Source of the DNA: Chloroflexota bacterium
GTDB lineage: Bacteria; Chloroflexota; Limnocylindria; Limnocylindrales; CSP1-4
DNA: 11,174 nt
Assembly (NCBI GenBank): GCA_003157175.1
Contig: PMIQ01000227.1
Location: 20,545 to 31,718 of the forward strand
Reading direction: 5' to 3'
The notes under the pieces are model-generated. The model saw nothing but the letters and a program-made list of their open reading frames with translations, ran no database searches and was not told where the DNA came from. This document shows, piece by piece, positions 1 through 6,918 of this stretch. Each line of letters begins with the position of its first letter. The first letter of the stretch is position 1. Position numbers and translations under genes: made by a program.

Positions 1-415
1 TAGGCCCGGCTTGGACACCGAAGGCGGAGCACGTCTCCGAAAGGGCGGCCTCCAGCGCGCGGACGAACGTGCGGATGTAGAGCCCGCGGTCCGCCAGGCG
101 GACGATCGGATACGCGGTCAGCTGGCCGGGGCCGTGGTACGTCACCTCGCCGCCGCGCTCGGTCTGGACCAGCTCTATCTGGCGGGCGGCCAGCTCGGCC
201 GGGCTGGCGAGGACGTGGCTCGCATCCGAGTGACGGCCCAGCGTCAGGACCGGCTCGTGCTCGAGAAGCAGCAGCTGGTCGCCGATCGCGCCGGCGACGC
301 GGGCCGCCACAAGGCGATGCTGGAGGTCCCACGCGTCGCGATAGCCCGTCCGACCGAGCCACCAGGCGATGATCGGCGCAGCCGACCGGGGAGGGTCTTC
401 GGGGCGGTGATCCAT
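1..415 (-). CDS. lipB: Octanoyl-[acyl-carrier-protein]:protein N-octanoyltransferase (LipB), 5' part only
   Basis: Moves octanoate from acyl carrier protein to a lysine of lipoyl domains (pyruvate and 2-oxoglutarate dehydrogenases, glycine cleavage H protein); LipA then inserts sulfur. It acts in the cytoplasm. Seen: 138 codons from an ATG at 415, running off the left edge. Residues about 16-29 carry the usual LipB opening (GRTGYRDAWDLQHR), followed by LLLEHEPVLTLGRHSD. The family signature RGGEVTYHGPGQLTAYPIV follows, with the conserved His of the THxxGQ-type motif. The catalytic Cys/Lys region would lie in the missing C-terminal part. The frame stays open upstream of 415 as far as a TTG at 463, but the family N-terminus fits the ATG well. 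The gene is divergent from the metallo-hydrolase gene. Family identification is very secure; completeness of the gene cannot be judged. Confidence 0.95.
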   Translation of the reverse strand, partial: MDHRPEDPPRSAAPIIAWWLGRTGYRDAWDLQHRLVAARVAGAIGDQLLLLEHEPVLTLGRHSDASHVLASPAELAARQIELVQTERGGEVTYHGPGQLTAYPIVRLADRGLYIRTFVRALEAALSETCSAFGVQAGP

Positions 416-594
416 GCGGCCACGATAGCAAACGCACGCAGTCGTGCCATCCGCGTCCCGCAACGGCGCGACCCGATTTCCTGCGATCGCGGCGTCCCGG
501 CAGGCAGCGCCCTGGCTTCGGTGTGGAAGCTTTCGCAGGGGAAGAAGTAGATTGTCAAAGGCGGACCGGCGCGGGCCCTGACAGGAGGTGGAGC
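416..594. promoter_or_regulatory. Divergent intergenic region with putative -10 elements
   Basis: This 179-base gap separates lipB (leftward) from the metallo-hydrolase (rightward), so it should hold both promoters. On the minus strand an extended -10-like TGCTATCGT lies at 430-422. Its TANNNT core (427-422) ends six bases before the lipB ATG, the spacing expected for a leaderless transcript starting at or next to the A of the ATG. I see no Shine-Dalgarno sequence and no good -35 for lipB. On the plus strand TAGATT (548-553) is a possible -10 for the hydrolase, also without a clear -35. The assignments rest on short matches only. Confidence 0.3.
583..588 (+). promoter_or_regulatory. Ribosome binding site AGGAGG that fixes a TTG start
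   Basis: A perfect AGGAGG stands six bases before TTG 595 and is in good position for it. The longer in-frame candidate start, GTG 523, has no comparable site and would add 24 residues unlike metallo-beta-lactamase N-termini. This decides the start of the hydrolase gene. Confidence 0.75.
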
Positions 595-1317
595 TTGGAG
601 ATCGCACCCGGGATCAGGCGCCTCGGCCACGACAGCATCGTCAACGCCTATCTCGTCGAAGATGGCACCGAAGTCACCATCGTGGATGCCGGGCTATCCG
701 GGCTGTGGAACGACCTTCCCGCCGAGCTCACCGCCATGGGGCGCACGCTCGACGACATCCGGGCGATCGTGCTGACCCACGGCCACAGCGATCACATCGG
801 GTTTGCGGAGCGCGGCCGGGTCGAGCGCGGCTGGCCGGTCAGCGTCCACGAGCTGGACGCGGCGCTGGCTCGCGGCGAGGTGCCCAACCCGGCGAAAGGC
901 GGCGGTCCAATGCGGCCGCTTCCTTTGCTCGGGTTCCTGTGGTGGTCTTTGCGGCACGGTGCCCGGACCAGGCACCTCGGTGCCGTCTCGACCTACTGCG
1001 ACGGCGCGACGCTGGACGTCCCGGGGTCGCCCCGAGTCACGCTCGTTCCCGGGCATACGCCCGGCAGCGCGGTCCTACACTTCGCCGGCCATGGCGCGCT
1101 GCTCGTCGGCGATGCGCTGTGCACCTACGCGGTGACTACCGGCCGGTCCGGGCCGCAGATCGCGCCCTTCTCCGCAGACCCGCAGCTGGCGCTGACCAAC
1201 CTGTCGCGGATCGAGGGGATCGAGGCCACTCTCGTCCTGCCCGGACACGGACTCGAGTGGAAGGGCAGCCCCGCGGAGGCGGTGCAGTTCGCCCGGTCGG
1301 AGGCGCGCGCGAGCTGA
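595..1317 (+). CDS. Metallo-beta-lactamase-fold hydrolase
   Basis: A 240-residue protein of the MBL-fold family, probably a cytoplasmic metal-dependent hydrolase of glyoxalase II or lactonase type; the substrate cannot be read from the sequence. Seen: an opening of the form IAPGIRRLG...NAYLVEDGTEVTIVDAG, and the signature THGHSDH at residues 61-67 (H62, H64, D66, H67). Further metal ligands are H154 (in PGHTPGS), D173 (in LVGDAL) and H218 (in LPGHG). All expected metal ligands are present, so the enzyme should be active. There is no signal peptide. The TTG start at 595 is chosen for its AGGAGG. The stop at 1317 abuts the 3' end of a LacI-type relic on the other strand. Nothing links the gene functionally to the injection system. 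The family is certain, the specific role unknown. Confidence 0.93.
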   Translation: MEIAPGIRRLGHDSIVNAYLVEDGTEVTIVDAGLSGLWNDLPAELTAMGRTLDDIRAIVLTHGHSDHIGFAERGRVERGWPVSVHELDAALARGEVPNPAKGGGPMRPLPLLGFLWWSLRHGARTRHLGAVSTYCDGATLDVPGSPRVTLVPGHTPGSAVLHFAGHGALLVGDALCTYAVTTGRSGPQIAPFSADPQLALTNLSRIEGIEATLVLPGHGLEWKGSPAEAVQFARSEARAS

Positions 1318-1617
1318 GTCGAGGACGAGGCTCGGTCGCAGGATGATTCCGGTCAGTTCCCATGGCTCGGTCCCGTGCAGACGATTGAGTACGAGTTGAA
1401 CCACCTTCTGGCCCATCGACGCGCGAGGTTGACGGACTGCCGTGAGTCCGATTCGTGAAAACCCGGCGAACTGGATGTCGTCGAAACCGACGGGTGACAT
1501 ATCGTCCGGCACCATGACCCCATGTTCCTCGAACGCTTGGATGGAAAAGGGGCGGCGACAGAGACGCTGGCGCCAGCGGGAAGAGCACTGTTGCGCGGCG
1601 CGATAACCGCTGTTGCC
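1318..1617 (-). pseudogene. Remnant of a LacI/PurR-family transcriptional regulator (C-terminal ligand-binding part)
   Basis: On the minus strand, from 1548 down to about 1318, one frame encodes about 77 residues that read like the end of a LacI-family sugar-responsive repressor. It includes QAFEEHGVMVPDDMSPVGFD, then DIQFAGFSRIGLTAVRQPRA, SMGQKVVQLVLNRLHG and finally IILRPSLVLDS. These match the family pattern (EHGxxVPxDxSVVGFDDI, LTTVRQP, MG, LPxxLVxR). Just upstream (1617-1550) a different frame gives ATAVIAPRNSALPAG, resembling the preceding family segment (TAVIAANDxxAxG), which suggests a frameshift near 1550. That frame meets a TAG at 1620-1618. There is no DNA-binding domain and no start, and the frame runs on without a stop into the 3' end of the hydrolase gene. 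So both ends are lost. The C-terminal homology is clear; the frameshifted part is tentative. Confidence 0.75.
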
Positions 1618-1733
1618 TAGGGGTGGACGACGATCTAGCATGCCGGAACCGGCGCCGTTGGGATCCGCTGGAGTTGCGGCGCCGCTCGAGCGAGTTGTGC
1701 AGAAGCACCCGGGTTCACTTTGGGGGAAAGTCA
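1618..1733 (+). promoter_or_regulatory. Upstream region of the large regulator gene
   Basis: This 116-base stretch precedes the regulator ATG. It ends with GGGGGAAAG (1722-1730), a moderate ribosome binding site for ATG 1734. It contains GC palindromes (GCCGGAACCGGC around 1642-1653 and GCGGCGCCGC around 1676-1685) and two copies of GAGTTG whose starts are 21 bases apart (1671-1676 and 1692-1697). I see no convincing -35/-10 pair. The frame of the regulator is open through here back to a GTG at 1623, so a longer protein is not formally excluded. Confidence 0.3.
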
Positions 1734-4700
1734 ATGGCCCTCGTGGCCGCAATACCCGGCCTGCCGACGCAGGGTCCCGAATCGGGCGCTGAGGACCGAT
1801 CTCCGGTGCGACCCCGAAGGCTGGCGGTCGGGGCCCAGCTGGTACGCTCCAAGGTACGCATCCCACGTGCCGCCTCGATGTCACGCGAGCGGCTCGAGAG
1901 CCTGGCGGACGAGGCGCGGCGACACCGCCTGACCCTCGTGGTTGCCCCTGCGGGCTCGGGCAAGACGACGCTGATGTCCCGCTGGGCGGCCGCGGCGGAA
2001 GCGGCCGGCAGTCGCGTCGGCTGGTATCGGGCTGAGAGCACAGACGCGACGGCGTCCACCTTCCTGGGCTACCTCCAGCTCGCCATCGGAGAGGCACTCA
2101 GGCCGTCCGGTGAGCGGGACGCCTCGACGCGTGCCGGCACGAGGCCGTGGCAGACCGTGGAGGAGGCGGCCGCGTGGCTGGAGGGCAGCCGCGCCGAGGG
2201 GATGCTCCTCCTAATAGACGACTTCCACGCGCTCGCAGGCTCAGAAGCCGAGACCGCCCTTGCTCGGTTCATCGACCTGGCCGGCCCGAGCGTCTGCATT
2301 GTCGTCGGAACCCGCAGTCTGCCCTCGTTCGACCTCTCCCGCCTGCGACTCTCGGGCAACCTGCTCGAGATCACGGGCGACGACTTGCGGTTCAGGTCGT
2401 GGGAGGTGGAGAGGCTTTTTCGCGAGTACTACGGGGAGGTGCTCCGCGGCGACGAGCTGGGGCGGCTGGCCCGACGCACGGAAGGATGGGCCGCGGGGCT
2501 CCAGTTCTTCCACCTGGCCACCCGTGACAAGTCGCCCGTGGAGCGAACGCGTCTGCTCCAAGCGCTCGGCGGAAGCACCCGGCTTGTACGCGAATACCTG
2601 GCCCGCAACGTTCTCGACGAGCTGCCCGAGGAACTGCGGGCATTCCTCATCGACACGAGCCCGCTGCGGCGCCTGTCCGGGCCACTCTGCGACCTGTACC
2701 TGGGCCGCACGGGCAGCGCCGCGTTGTTGGAGGATCTGGAGTGTCGCCAGGTCTTCACCGTCTCGCTCGACGATGGCACGTACCGCTACCACGAGGTGCT
2801 CCAAGCCCACTTGGAACAGATCCTGTCGGAAACGCGGGGCGAGGCAGCTGCCCGGGTTTCGGCTGCCCGGGCCGCCGAGTTGCTCGAGCAGCAGGGCTTC
2901 GCCGCAGAAGCGCTCGCGGCCTACTGTCGGGCCGATCGCTTCGAGGAAGCCGCCCGCATGCTCGGGACGAGCGGCGAGAGGTTCACGAGCGACCGGTCGG
3001 TCGATTGGCTGGCCGAAGTCGCCCCGGCCGTCATCCGCAACGATCCCTGGCTCCGCCTGGGGAGCGCCCGCCGGCTGCGAGCCGAAGGCCATTGGGCGAG
3101 AGCATTGGAAGCCTTCGCAGAGGCGGAGGCTGCGTTTGGACCCGGGGAGACGGCTGCCGCGTGCAGGGCCGAACGCCAGACGCTGGCGGCCTTCTTCGAT
3201 CCAACGGCAAGACCGCCCCTCGACTGGGTGGGCACGCTTCGCGCCGCCCTGCGCCGCGATCCTCTGGCAAGACGGGCGGCGCGGTTGGGGCAGCCCGGAC
3301 GATCGGCCGCCGACGCCGCGGGGGATCGACTCGCGCTTGGTCTGGCAAGCCTAATCGCCGGATACGTCGTCGACGCCCGAGCCAAGCTGCTGGACGTCGC
3401 CCTCGATCCCGACGCCGATCCGGCGATTACGGCGGCGGCCACGATCGGCGCCGGCGCGGCCGGCGCCCTTGCGGGCGACCCCATGGCCCGGACCGACATC
3501 GAGCGCGGCACCGGGATGGCCGAGCGGGCGGGCCAGGGATGGCTGTCTCGCCTAGGCCGGGTGGCCCTGGCGCTGGCCGGGCCGGCCGGCGACCCACAAC
3601 TAGCAGAGTTGCGCACTCTACGGGAGGGAGCGACTCGGGACGGCGACGGTTGGGGTGAGGTCTTCGGCTCGCTCGCGGAGGGCTGGGTCCTGATTCGCCG
3701 GCGGGAAGCGGCCCTATCGCCACTCGAGCTTGCCGCGGCGGGGGCTCGACGCCTTAACGCGGGAACGTTGGAGGCCTGGGCCCTGGGGCTTGGAGCCCTG
3801 GCCGCGGCGACCGAGGGCATGCCGGAGGCGCGCGAGGCGGCCCTCCACGCCGAGAGCCAGACTCGGGTGACGGGCGTGGTTGGAGCGCGCATGCCCATCT
3901 ACAAGGCCCTGTCGGCCTGCGATCCGGATCGATCCGCCGAGCACCGGGCACTGGCGGAAGCCATCGTCCGAGAGACGGGCCTCGCCGACGTCTTGGGTGA
4001 GACAGGCGACGAGGCCAGCCCAGATGCCCCTTCCAACGGCGGCCGGAAGAGCCGATCGTGGGCAAAGGGCCAGCCCATCGGGGAAGCCGGGCAAGGCGAT
4101 GAGCGGCATTCGGCCGTGGCGCCGCCCCTGGAGGTGAGGCTTCTCGGCGGATTTGCGATGCAGATCGCCGGCCGCCCGGTGAACCTGGCCGCGATCAAAC
4201 CACGACCTCGTGCGGTCCTTCGACTCCTGGCGATGAACGCCGGAAGGCCCGTCCACCGCGAGGTGCTGGCTGCCGCCTTCTGGCCCGAAGCGGACCCGGC
4301 GGCTTCTGCCCGGAACGTCCACGTCGCCCTCTCCGGGCTGCGCAAGCAGCTATGTCCCGGCGACGAGGCAGGGTGCGACGCGCTCGTCAGGGAGGGCGAT
4401 GCTTATCGGCTCGTCGTACCGCCGGGCGGACGCGTCGACCTGCAGGACGCGGAGGAGGCGCTGAACCAGGCTCGTGCCGCCCACGCGCGAAAGGACGTCG
4501 CCGCGGAGACGGCAGCCTATCGCCGAGCGATCGACCTGGCCGGCGGCGACCTTCTGCCGGAGGACGGTCCGGCCGACTGGGTCGTGTACCGCCGAGAGGA
4601 GACGCGGACCGAGCTGGCCGGTGCGGCCCGTGCGCTGGCCGAGATGCTCCTGGACGAGGACCCCAACGGGGCCGCGGACGCGTGTGCAACGGGGCTTCGG

Positions 4701-4871
4701 CTGGACCCGCACCACGACGGGCTGTGGCGACTCCTCATCGCGGCCCGAGAAAAGGCCGGAGACCAGGCGGCCGCGGCGACCGCCCGCCAGGCGTACGAAC
4801 GCGTGCTCGGGCAGCTGGGGCTGACGGCGACGAGAGACGACGGAGCGGGCTCACGCCCGACGGTCGACTGA
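1734..4871 (+). CDS. MalT-like STAND ATPase transcriptional regulator with C-terminal SARP/BTAD domain
   Basis: A 1045-residue signal-integrating transcription factor. The N-terminus has the MalT-type lead LVRSKVRIPRAASMSRERL, then a P-loop NTPase with Walker A APAGSGKTT (residues 71-79) and Walker B LLLIDD (158-163). Then come the family segments RRTEGWAAGLQ and RYHEVLQAHL (about 351-360). Residues about 370-760 are Ala/Leu/Arg-rich helical-repeat-like sequence, probably TPR-type, where an effector could bind. A hydrophilic linker leads to a winged helix of OmpR/SARP type (about 799-895, starting LEVRLLGGFAMQIAGRPV). A BTAD domain follows (about 902-1040, with LAGGDLLPEDGPADWV and LRLDPHHDGLWRLLIAAREK). 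By family knowledge such proteins oligomerise on ATP and inducer and activate transcription. The order is the reverse of AfsR, whose SARP part is N-terminal. ATG 1734 is chosen for its GGGGGAAAG; GTG 1623 would add 37 atypical residues. The gene is convergent with the injection-system operon; its targets are unknown. Confidence 0.9.
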   Translation: MALVAAIPGLPTQGPESGAEDRSPVRPRRLAVGAQLVRSKVRIPRAASMSRERLESLADEARRHRLTLVVAPAGSGKTTLMSRWAAAAEAAGSRVGWYRAESTDATASTFLGYLQLAIGEALRPSGERDASTRAGTRPWQTVEEAAAWLEGSRAEGMLLLIDDFHALAGSEAETALARFIDLAGPSVCIVVGTRSLPSFDLSRLRLSGNLLEITGDDLRFRSWEVERLFREYYGEVLRGDELGRLARRTEGWAAGLQFFHLATRDKSPVERTRLLQALGGSTRLVREYLARNVLDELPEELRAFLIDTSPLRRLSGPLCDLYLGRTGSAALLEDLECRQVFTVSLDDGTYRYHEVLQAHLEQILSETRGEAAARVSAARAAELLEQQGFAAEALAAYCRADRFEEAARMLGTSGERFTSDRSVDWLAEVAPAVIRNDPWLRLGSARRLRAEGHWARALEAFAEAEAAFGPGETAAACRAERQTLAAFFDPTARPPLDWVGTLRAALRRDPLARRAARLGQPGRSAADAAGDRLALGLASLIAGYVVDARAKLLDVALDPDADPAITAAATIGAGAAGALAGDPMARTDIERGTGMAERAGQGWLSRLGRVALALAGPAGDPQLAELRTLREGATRDGDGWGEVFGSLAEGWVLIRRREAALSPLELAAAGARRLNAGTLEAWALGLGALAAATEGMPEAREAALHAESQTRVTGVVGARMPIYKALSACDPDRSAEHRALAEAIVRETGLADVLGETGDEASPDAPSNGGRKSRSWAKGQPIGEAGQGDERHSAVAPPLEVRLLGGFAMQIAGRPVNLAAIKPRPRAVLRLLAMNAGRPVHREVLAAAFWPEADPAASARNVHVALSGLRKQLCPGDEAGCDALVREGDAYRLVVPPGGRVDLQDAEEALNQARAAHARKDVAAETAAYRRAIDLAGGDLLPEDGPADWVVYRREETRTELAGAARALAEMLLDEDPNGAADACATGLRLDPHHDGLWRLLIAAREKAGDQAAAATARQAYERVLGQLGLTATRDDGAGSRPTVD

Positions 4872-4911
4872 CCGTTCTACGATCACCGTGGCGCCGCCGG
4901 CCGCCGCGGCG
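4861..4911. terminator. Possible terminator hairpins between convergent genes
   Basis: The 73-base gap between the two convergent stops must end transcription from both sides. CGGTC-gact-GACCG (4861-4874) can form a small 5-bp hairpin across the regulator stop and is followed by TTCT. CGCCGC-cggccgcc-GCGGCG (4892-4911) can form a 6-bp GC stem. Neither has a proper T-tract, and GC-rich DNA makes such stems by chance, so this is a weak call. Confidence 0.25.
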
Positions 4912-4944
4912 ACGCTGCACCCGCCAGCGTTGTCCCGAGGCCGG

Positions 4945-6363
4945 CTACTGACGCGAACGGAACTCGACCTCCGTGATGGAGACGTTCTTGCCCGCGGTCG
5001 ATTGATAGACGCTCAGGACGGTGATCACCACCGAAGCCGCGCCGCTGGCGGCGACGTCGAGCGTCTGAAAGTCCTTCACATCCTGCAGGTCGAACTGCTT
5101 GGTGAAGACCACGCCGCCCTTGGCGTCCATGAAGTCCAGCTGGATCGTGCGCGGTCGAGGCTGGGACTCGAAGTCGGACGGGTCGCCGGAGGTCACCAGC
5201 ACCTTGGCGATGTCCGCCGGCGGCGAGAAACTGGCCCGGACCGAGGGCTGGCTCGCGCTCGCCGGGGCTGCCCAATAGGTGTTGTTGAAGCCATCGAAGG
5301 CCATGGTTGGCCCGTGCCCGGCGATGGCCGGTCCCGTCGCCTGCCCGGCCACGTGGACCGGGACGTAGTTGGGAGCCACGTCCATCCGGACCTGGTTCAC
5401 GGCCCCCGTCACCGCGTCATGGAACCCCGGGACCAGGACGAATCCGGCGGCGCCCACGACGACGACACCGACCAGGACCACGGCCAGGAGCTTCCGGAAC
5501 GAGCCGCCGCCCCCACCGGCGGCCGCGGCCGCGTGCCGCTGAACGCTGAGCGGCCGCGCGCCGGCAGGCGTGGCCTTGGCCCGGCGGGTGAAGAGCGACC
5601 GCCACCACGGCACTCGGCGGACGACGGGAACCGACGCCAGAGACGCTCCACAGCGGCGGCAGAAGCGACGCGTCGCCTCGTTGCCGGTTCCACAGCTGGC
5701 GCAAACGAGCTCACCGGGCCGAGGGGCTTCCGCGACCGGTACCACTGATCCTGGGGCCGGGCGGGGACGGGCCAGGCCGGGCTTGACAGCATCCGGCTGA
5801 ACGGCACCGGGCTGGAATGTCGGTGGGGCAGCCGTCGGCTGGATCGTCGGTGGCGCGGCCGGTTTCTGGGCTACAGGCTGGGGAGGAGCGGGCCTGACTG
5901 GCGGCGGCTCGAACGCTGGCGCCTGCACCGCGGGCGCGACCACCGGCGGGACCTCGGTGGCGGCCTCGGTGGCGGCCGGCGTCGGCTCAGCCGCCACCGG
6001 CGCGCCCGTCATCGCAAGCTCGACCGCCGGTGCAACACGCCTGGAAGTGACCACGACCGGTGCTGGGGCAACCGGCGCCGGCGGTGCGGAAGCTGGAGCG
6101 ACCACGATCCCGGCGTCGCGGCCGGTCGCTGCGTCCGGTGCATCGGCAGCCCCGCCGTCGGGCCGGCCGTCGAAACCGAGCACCCGCCGAGCCTGCACGA
6201 TGATTCCGCCGCGCTCCGGTTCGGCCTCAGGCGAGGCAGGTTCCTCCGTTGGCGCAGCCGGCGGCTGGATCTTCTGCCCGGTCCATTCCAGGAAGCTGCC
6301 GCACGAGCCGCAGAAGCTCGCATCGTCGGAGTTCTGGAAGCCACACTTGGTGCAGATGATCAC
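4945..6363 (-). CDS. Zinc-ribbon, single-pass membrane protein with C-terminal discoidin/glycan-binding-like domain
   Basis: A 472-residue protein that ends the injection-system operon. Seen in order: a zinc ribbon with C4-x2-C7 and C18-x2-C21; a long Pro/Ala/Val-rich, probably disordered linker (about 28-215); a second zinc ribbon C221/C224 and C235/C238; a basic stretch (VRRVPWWRSLFTRRAK, 248-263) and a Gly run; a hydrophobic helix (about 291-311); and a 160-residue beta-rich domain (about 325-472). The last domain contains AFDGFNNTYWAAP and ends SITEVEFRS, like galactose-binding/discoidin folds and the 'NADase-type glycan-binding' domain. The basic residues before the helix predict N-terminus inside, C-terminal domain outside. 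GTG 6363 has AAGGGGA six bases upstream and lies 15 bases after the stop of the tail gene, so it is very probably co-transcribed. I infer a role in tethering or sensing for the injection particle; no function is shown by sequence. An unrelated membrane sensor is the alternative. Confidence 0.85.
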   Translation of the reverse strand: MIICTKCGFQNSDDASFCGSCGSFLEWTGQKIQPPAAPTEEPASPEAEPERGGIIVQARRVLGFDGRPDGGAADAPDAATGRDAGIVVAPASAPPAPVAPAPVVVTSRRVAPAVELAMTGAPVAAEPTPAATEAATEVPPVVAPAVQAPAFEPPPVRPAPPQPVAQKPAAPPTIQPTAAPPTFQPGAVQPDAVKPGLARPRPAPGSVVPVAEAPRPGELVCASCGTGNEATRRFCRRCGASLASVPVVRRVPWWRSLFTRRAKATPAGARPLSVQRHAAAAAGGGGGSFRKLLAVVLVGVVVVGAAGFVLVPGFHDAVTGAVNQVRMDVAPNYVPVHVAGQATGPAIAGHGPTMAFDGFNNTYWAAPASASQPSVRASFSPPADIAKVLVTSGDPSDFESQPRPRTIQLDFMDAKGGVVFTKQFDLQDVKDFQTLDVAASGAASVVITVLSVYQSTAGKNVSITEVEFRSRQ

Positions 6364-6378
6364 GCTACGTCCCCTTCA

Positions 6379-6918
6379 TCAGGCTTCGACGATCTCCACG
6401 GCGTGGGGAATGTGTGCAGGTTTAGCCGCCGCGACCAGCGCGTCAAGTCGAGCCGCAGAAACCGCCTTCGAATTGTGCACCGTGACCCGTACCACCAGTG
6501 ACGGCGCGGCATCGCCCGGGATGGCAGCGTTTGGGACGCTCGACCAGCCGGCCGCGCCGGACTCGACTATTTCCACCTGCCCGCCCGTGTAGATCGCGAC
6601 CTGGGAAGCGAGGCCGCTGGCCGTCCCGCGAAGTCTATAGAGATCGACGGCTGAGGCGACCATCATCCGTCGCCGCTCGAGCGGCCAGGTGTGGTCCAGA
6701 GTGACCCCCACCCAGCCGCCGAGCCAGTCAAGGAAGTCCTCCGGGGCGTACGCCGGATCGAGGTATCCCTCGAAGCCGTCGAGCGAAGCGAAAACCGGAG
6801 CCAGCTCGGCGTCCATCGCCGAAACCAGGCGCTGGGCCAAGTCGTCGTCCCGGTAGAGGGCCGGCAGCGTCTCGCCGATCGGATGGGGCGATTCGAGCCC
6901 CTGAACCAGGCCGCGCAT
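6379..6918 (-). CDS. Phage tail protein I-like baseplate protein (TIGR02242-type)
   Basis: A 179-residue protein of the type found directly after the baseplate J-like gene in contractile injection clusters, related to phage P2 gpI and the Afp12/Pvc12 position. It probably helps join baseplate wedges to the sheath-tube complex. Seen: an opening with LPALYRDDDLAQRLVSAMDA, then FEGYLDPAYAPEDFLDWLGG followed by WVGVTLDHTWPLERRRMMV and LYRLRGTASGL. These are the hallmark segments of this family (the aspartate-tryptophan 'LDWLxxW' and the 'YRxRGTxxGL' motif). The C-terminal part (GGQVEIVES... VRVTVHN...KPAHIPHAVEIVEA) also fits. The ATG at 6918 overlaps the previous stop by one base (TGATG), indicating translational coupling. 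Length is near that of compact family members. Family assignment is strong; exact structural position is inferred from order. Confidence 0.9.
   Translation of the reverse strand: MRGLVQGLESPHPIGETLPALYRDDDLAQRLVSAMDAELAPVFASLDGFEGYLDPAYAPEDFLDWLGGWVGVTLDHTWPLERRRMMVASAVDLYRLRGTASGLASQVAIYTGGQVEIVESGAAGWSSVPNAAIPGDAAPSLVVRVTVHNSKAVSAARLDALVAAAKPAHIPHAVEIVEA

Noticed and set aside
11..550. Open plus-strand frame of 179 codons at the left edge
   Set aside because: It is antisense to the unmistakable LipB signature on the minus strand.
1641..1690. GC palindromes upstream of the regulator as operators
   Set aside because: Short self-complementary GC runs are frequent by chance at this base composition and lie outside any recognised operator pattern.
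1075..2097. Reading the whole 340-codon minus-strand frame as one gene
   Set aside because: Only the stretch around 1318-1548 has LacI-type homology; the rest is antisense to the hydrolase and to the start of the large regulator.
4888..5748. Open plus-strand frame of 286 codons opposite the zinc-ribbon gene
   Set aside because: The minus strand has two clean zinc ribbons, a membrane helix and an ordered C-terminal domain; the plus-strand reading is Arg/Gly/Asp-rich without features.
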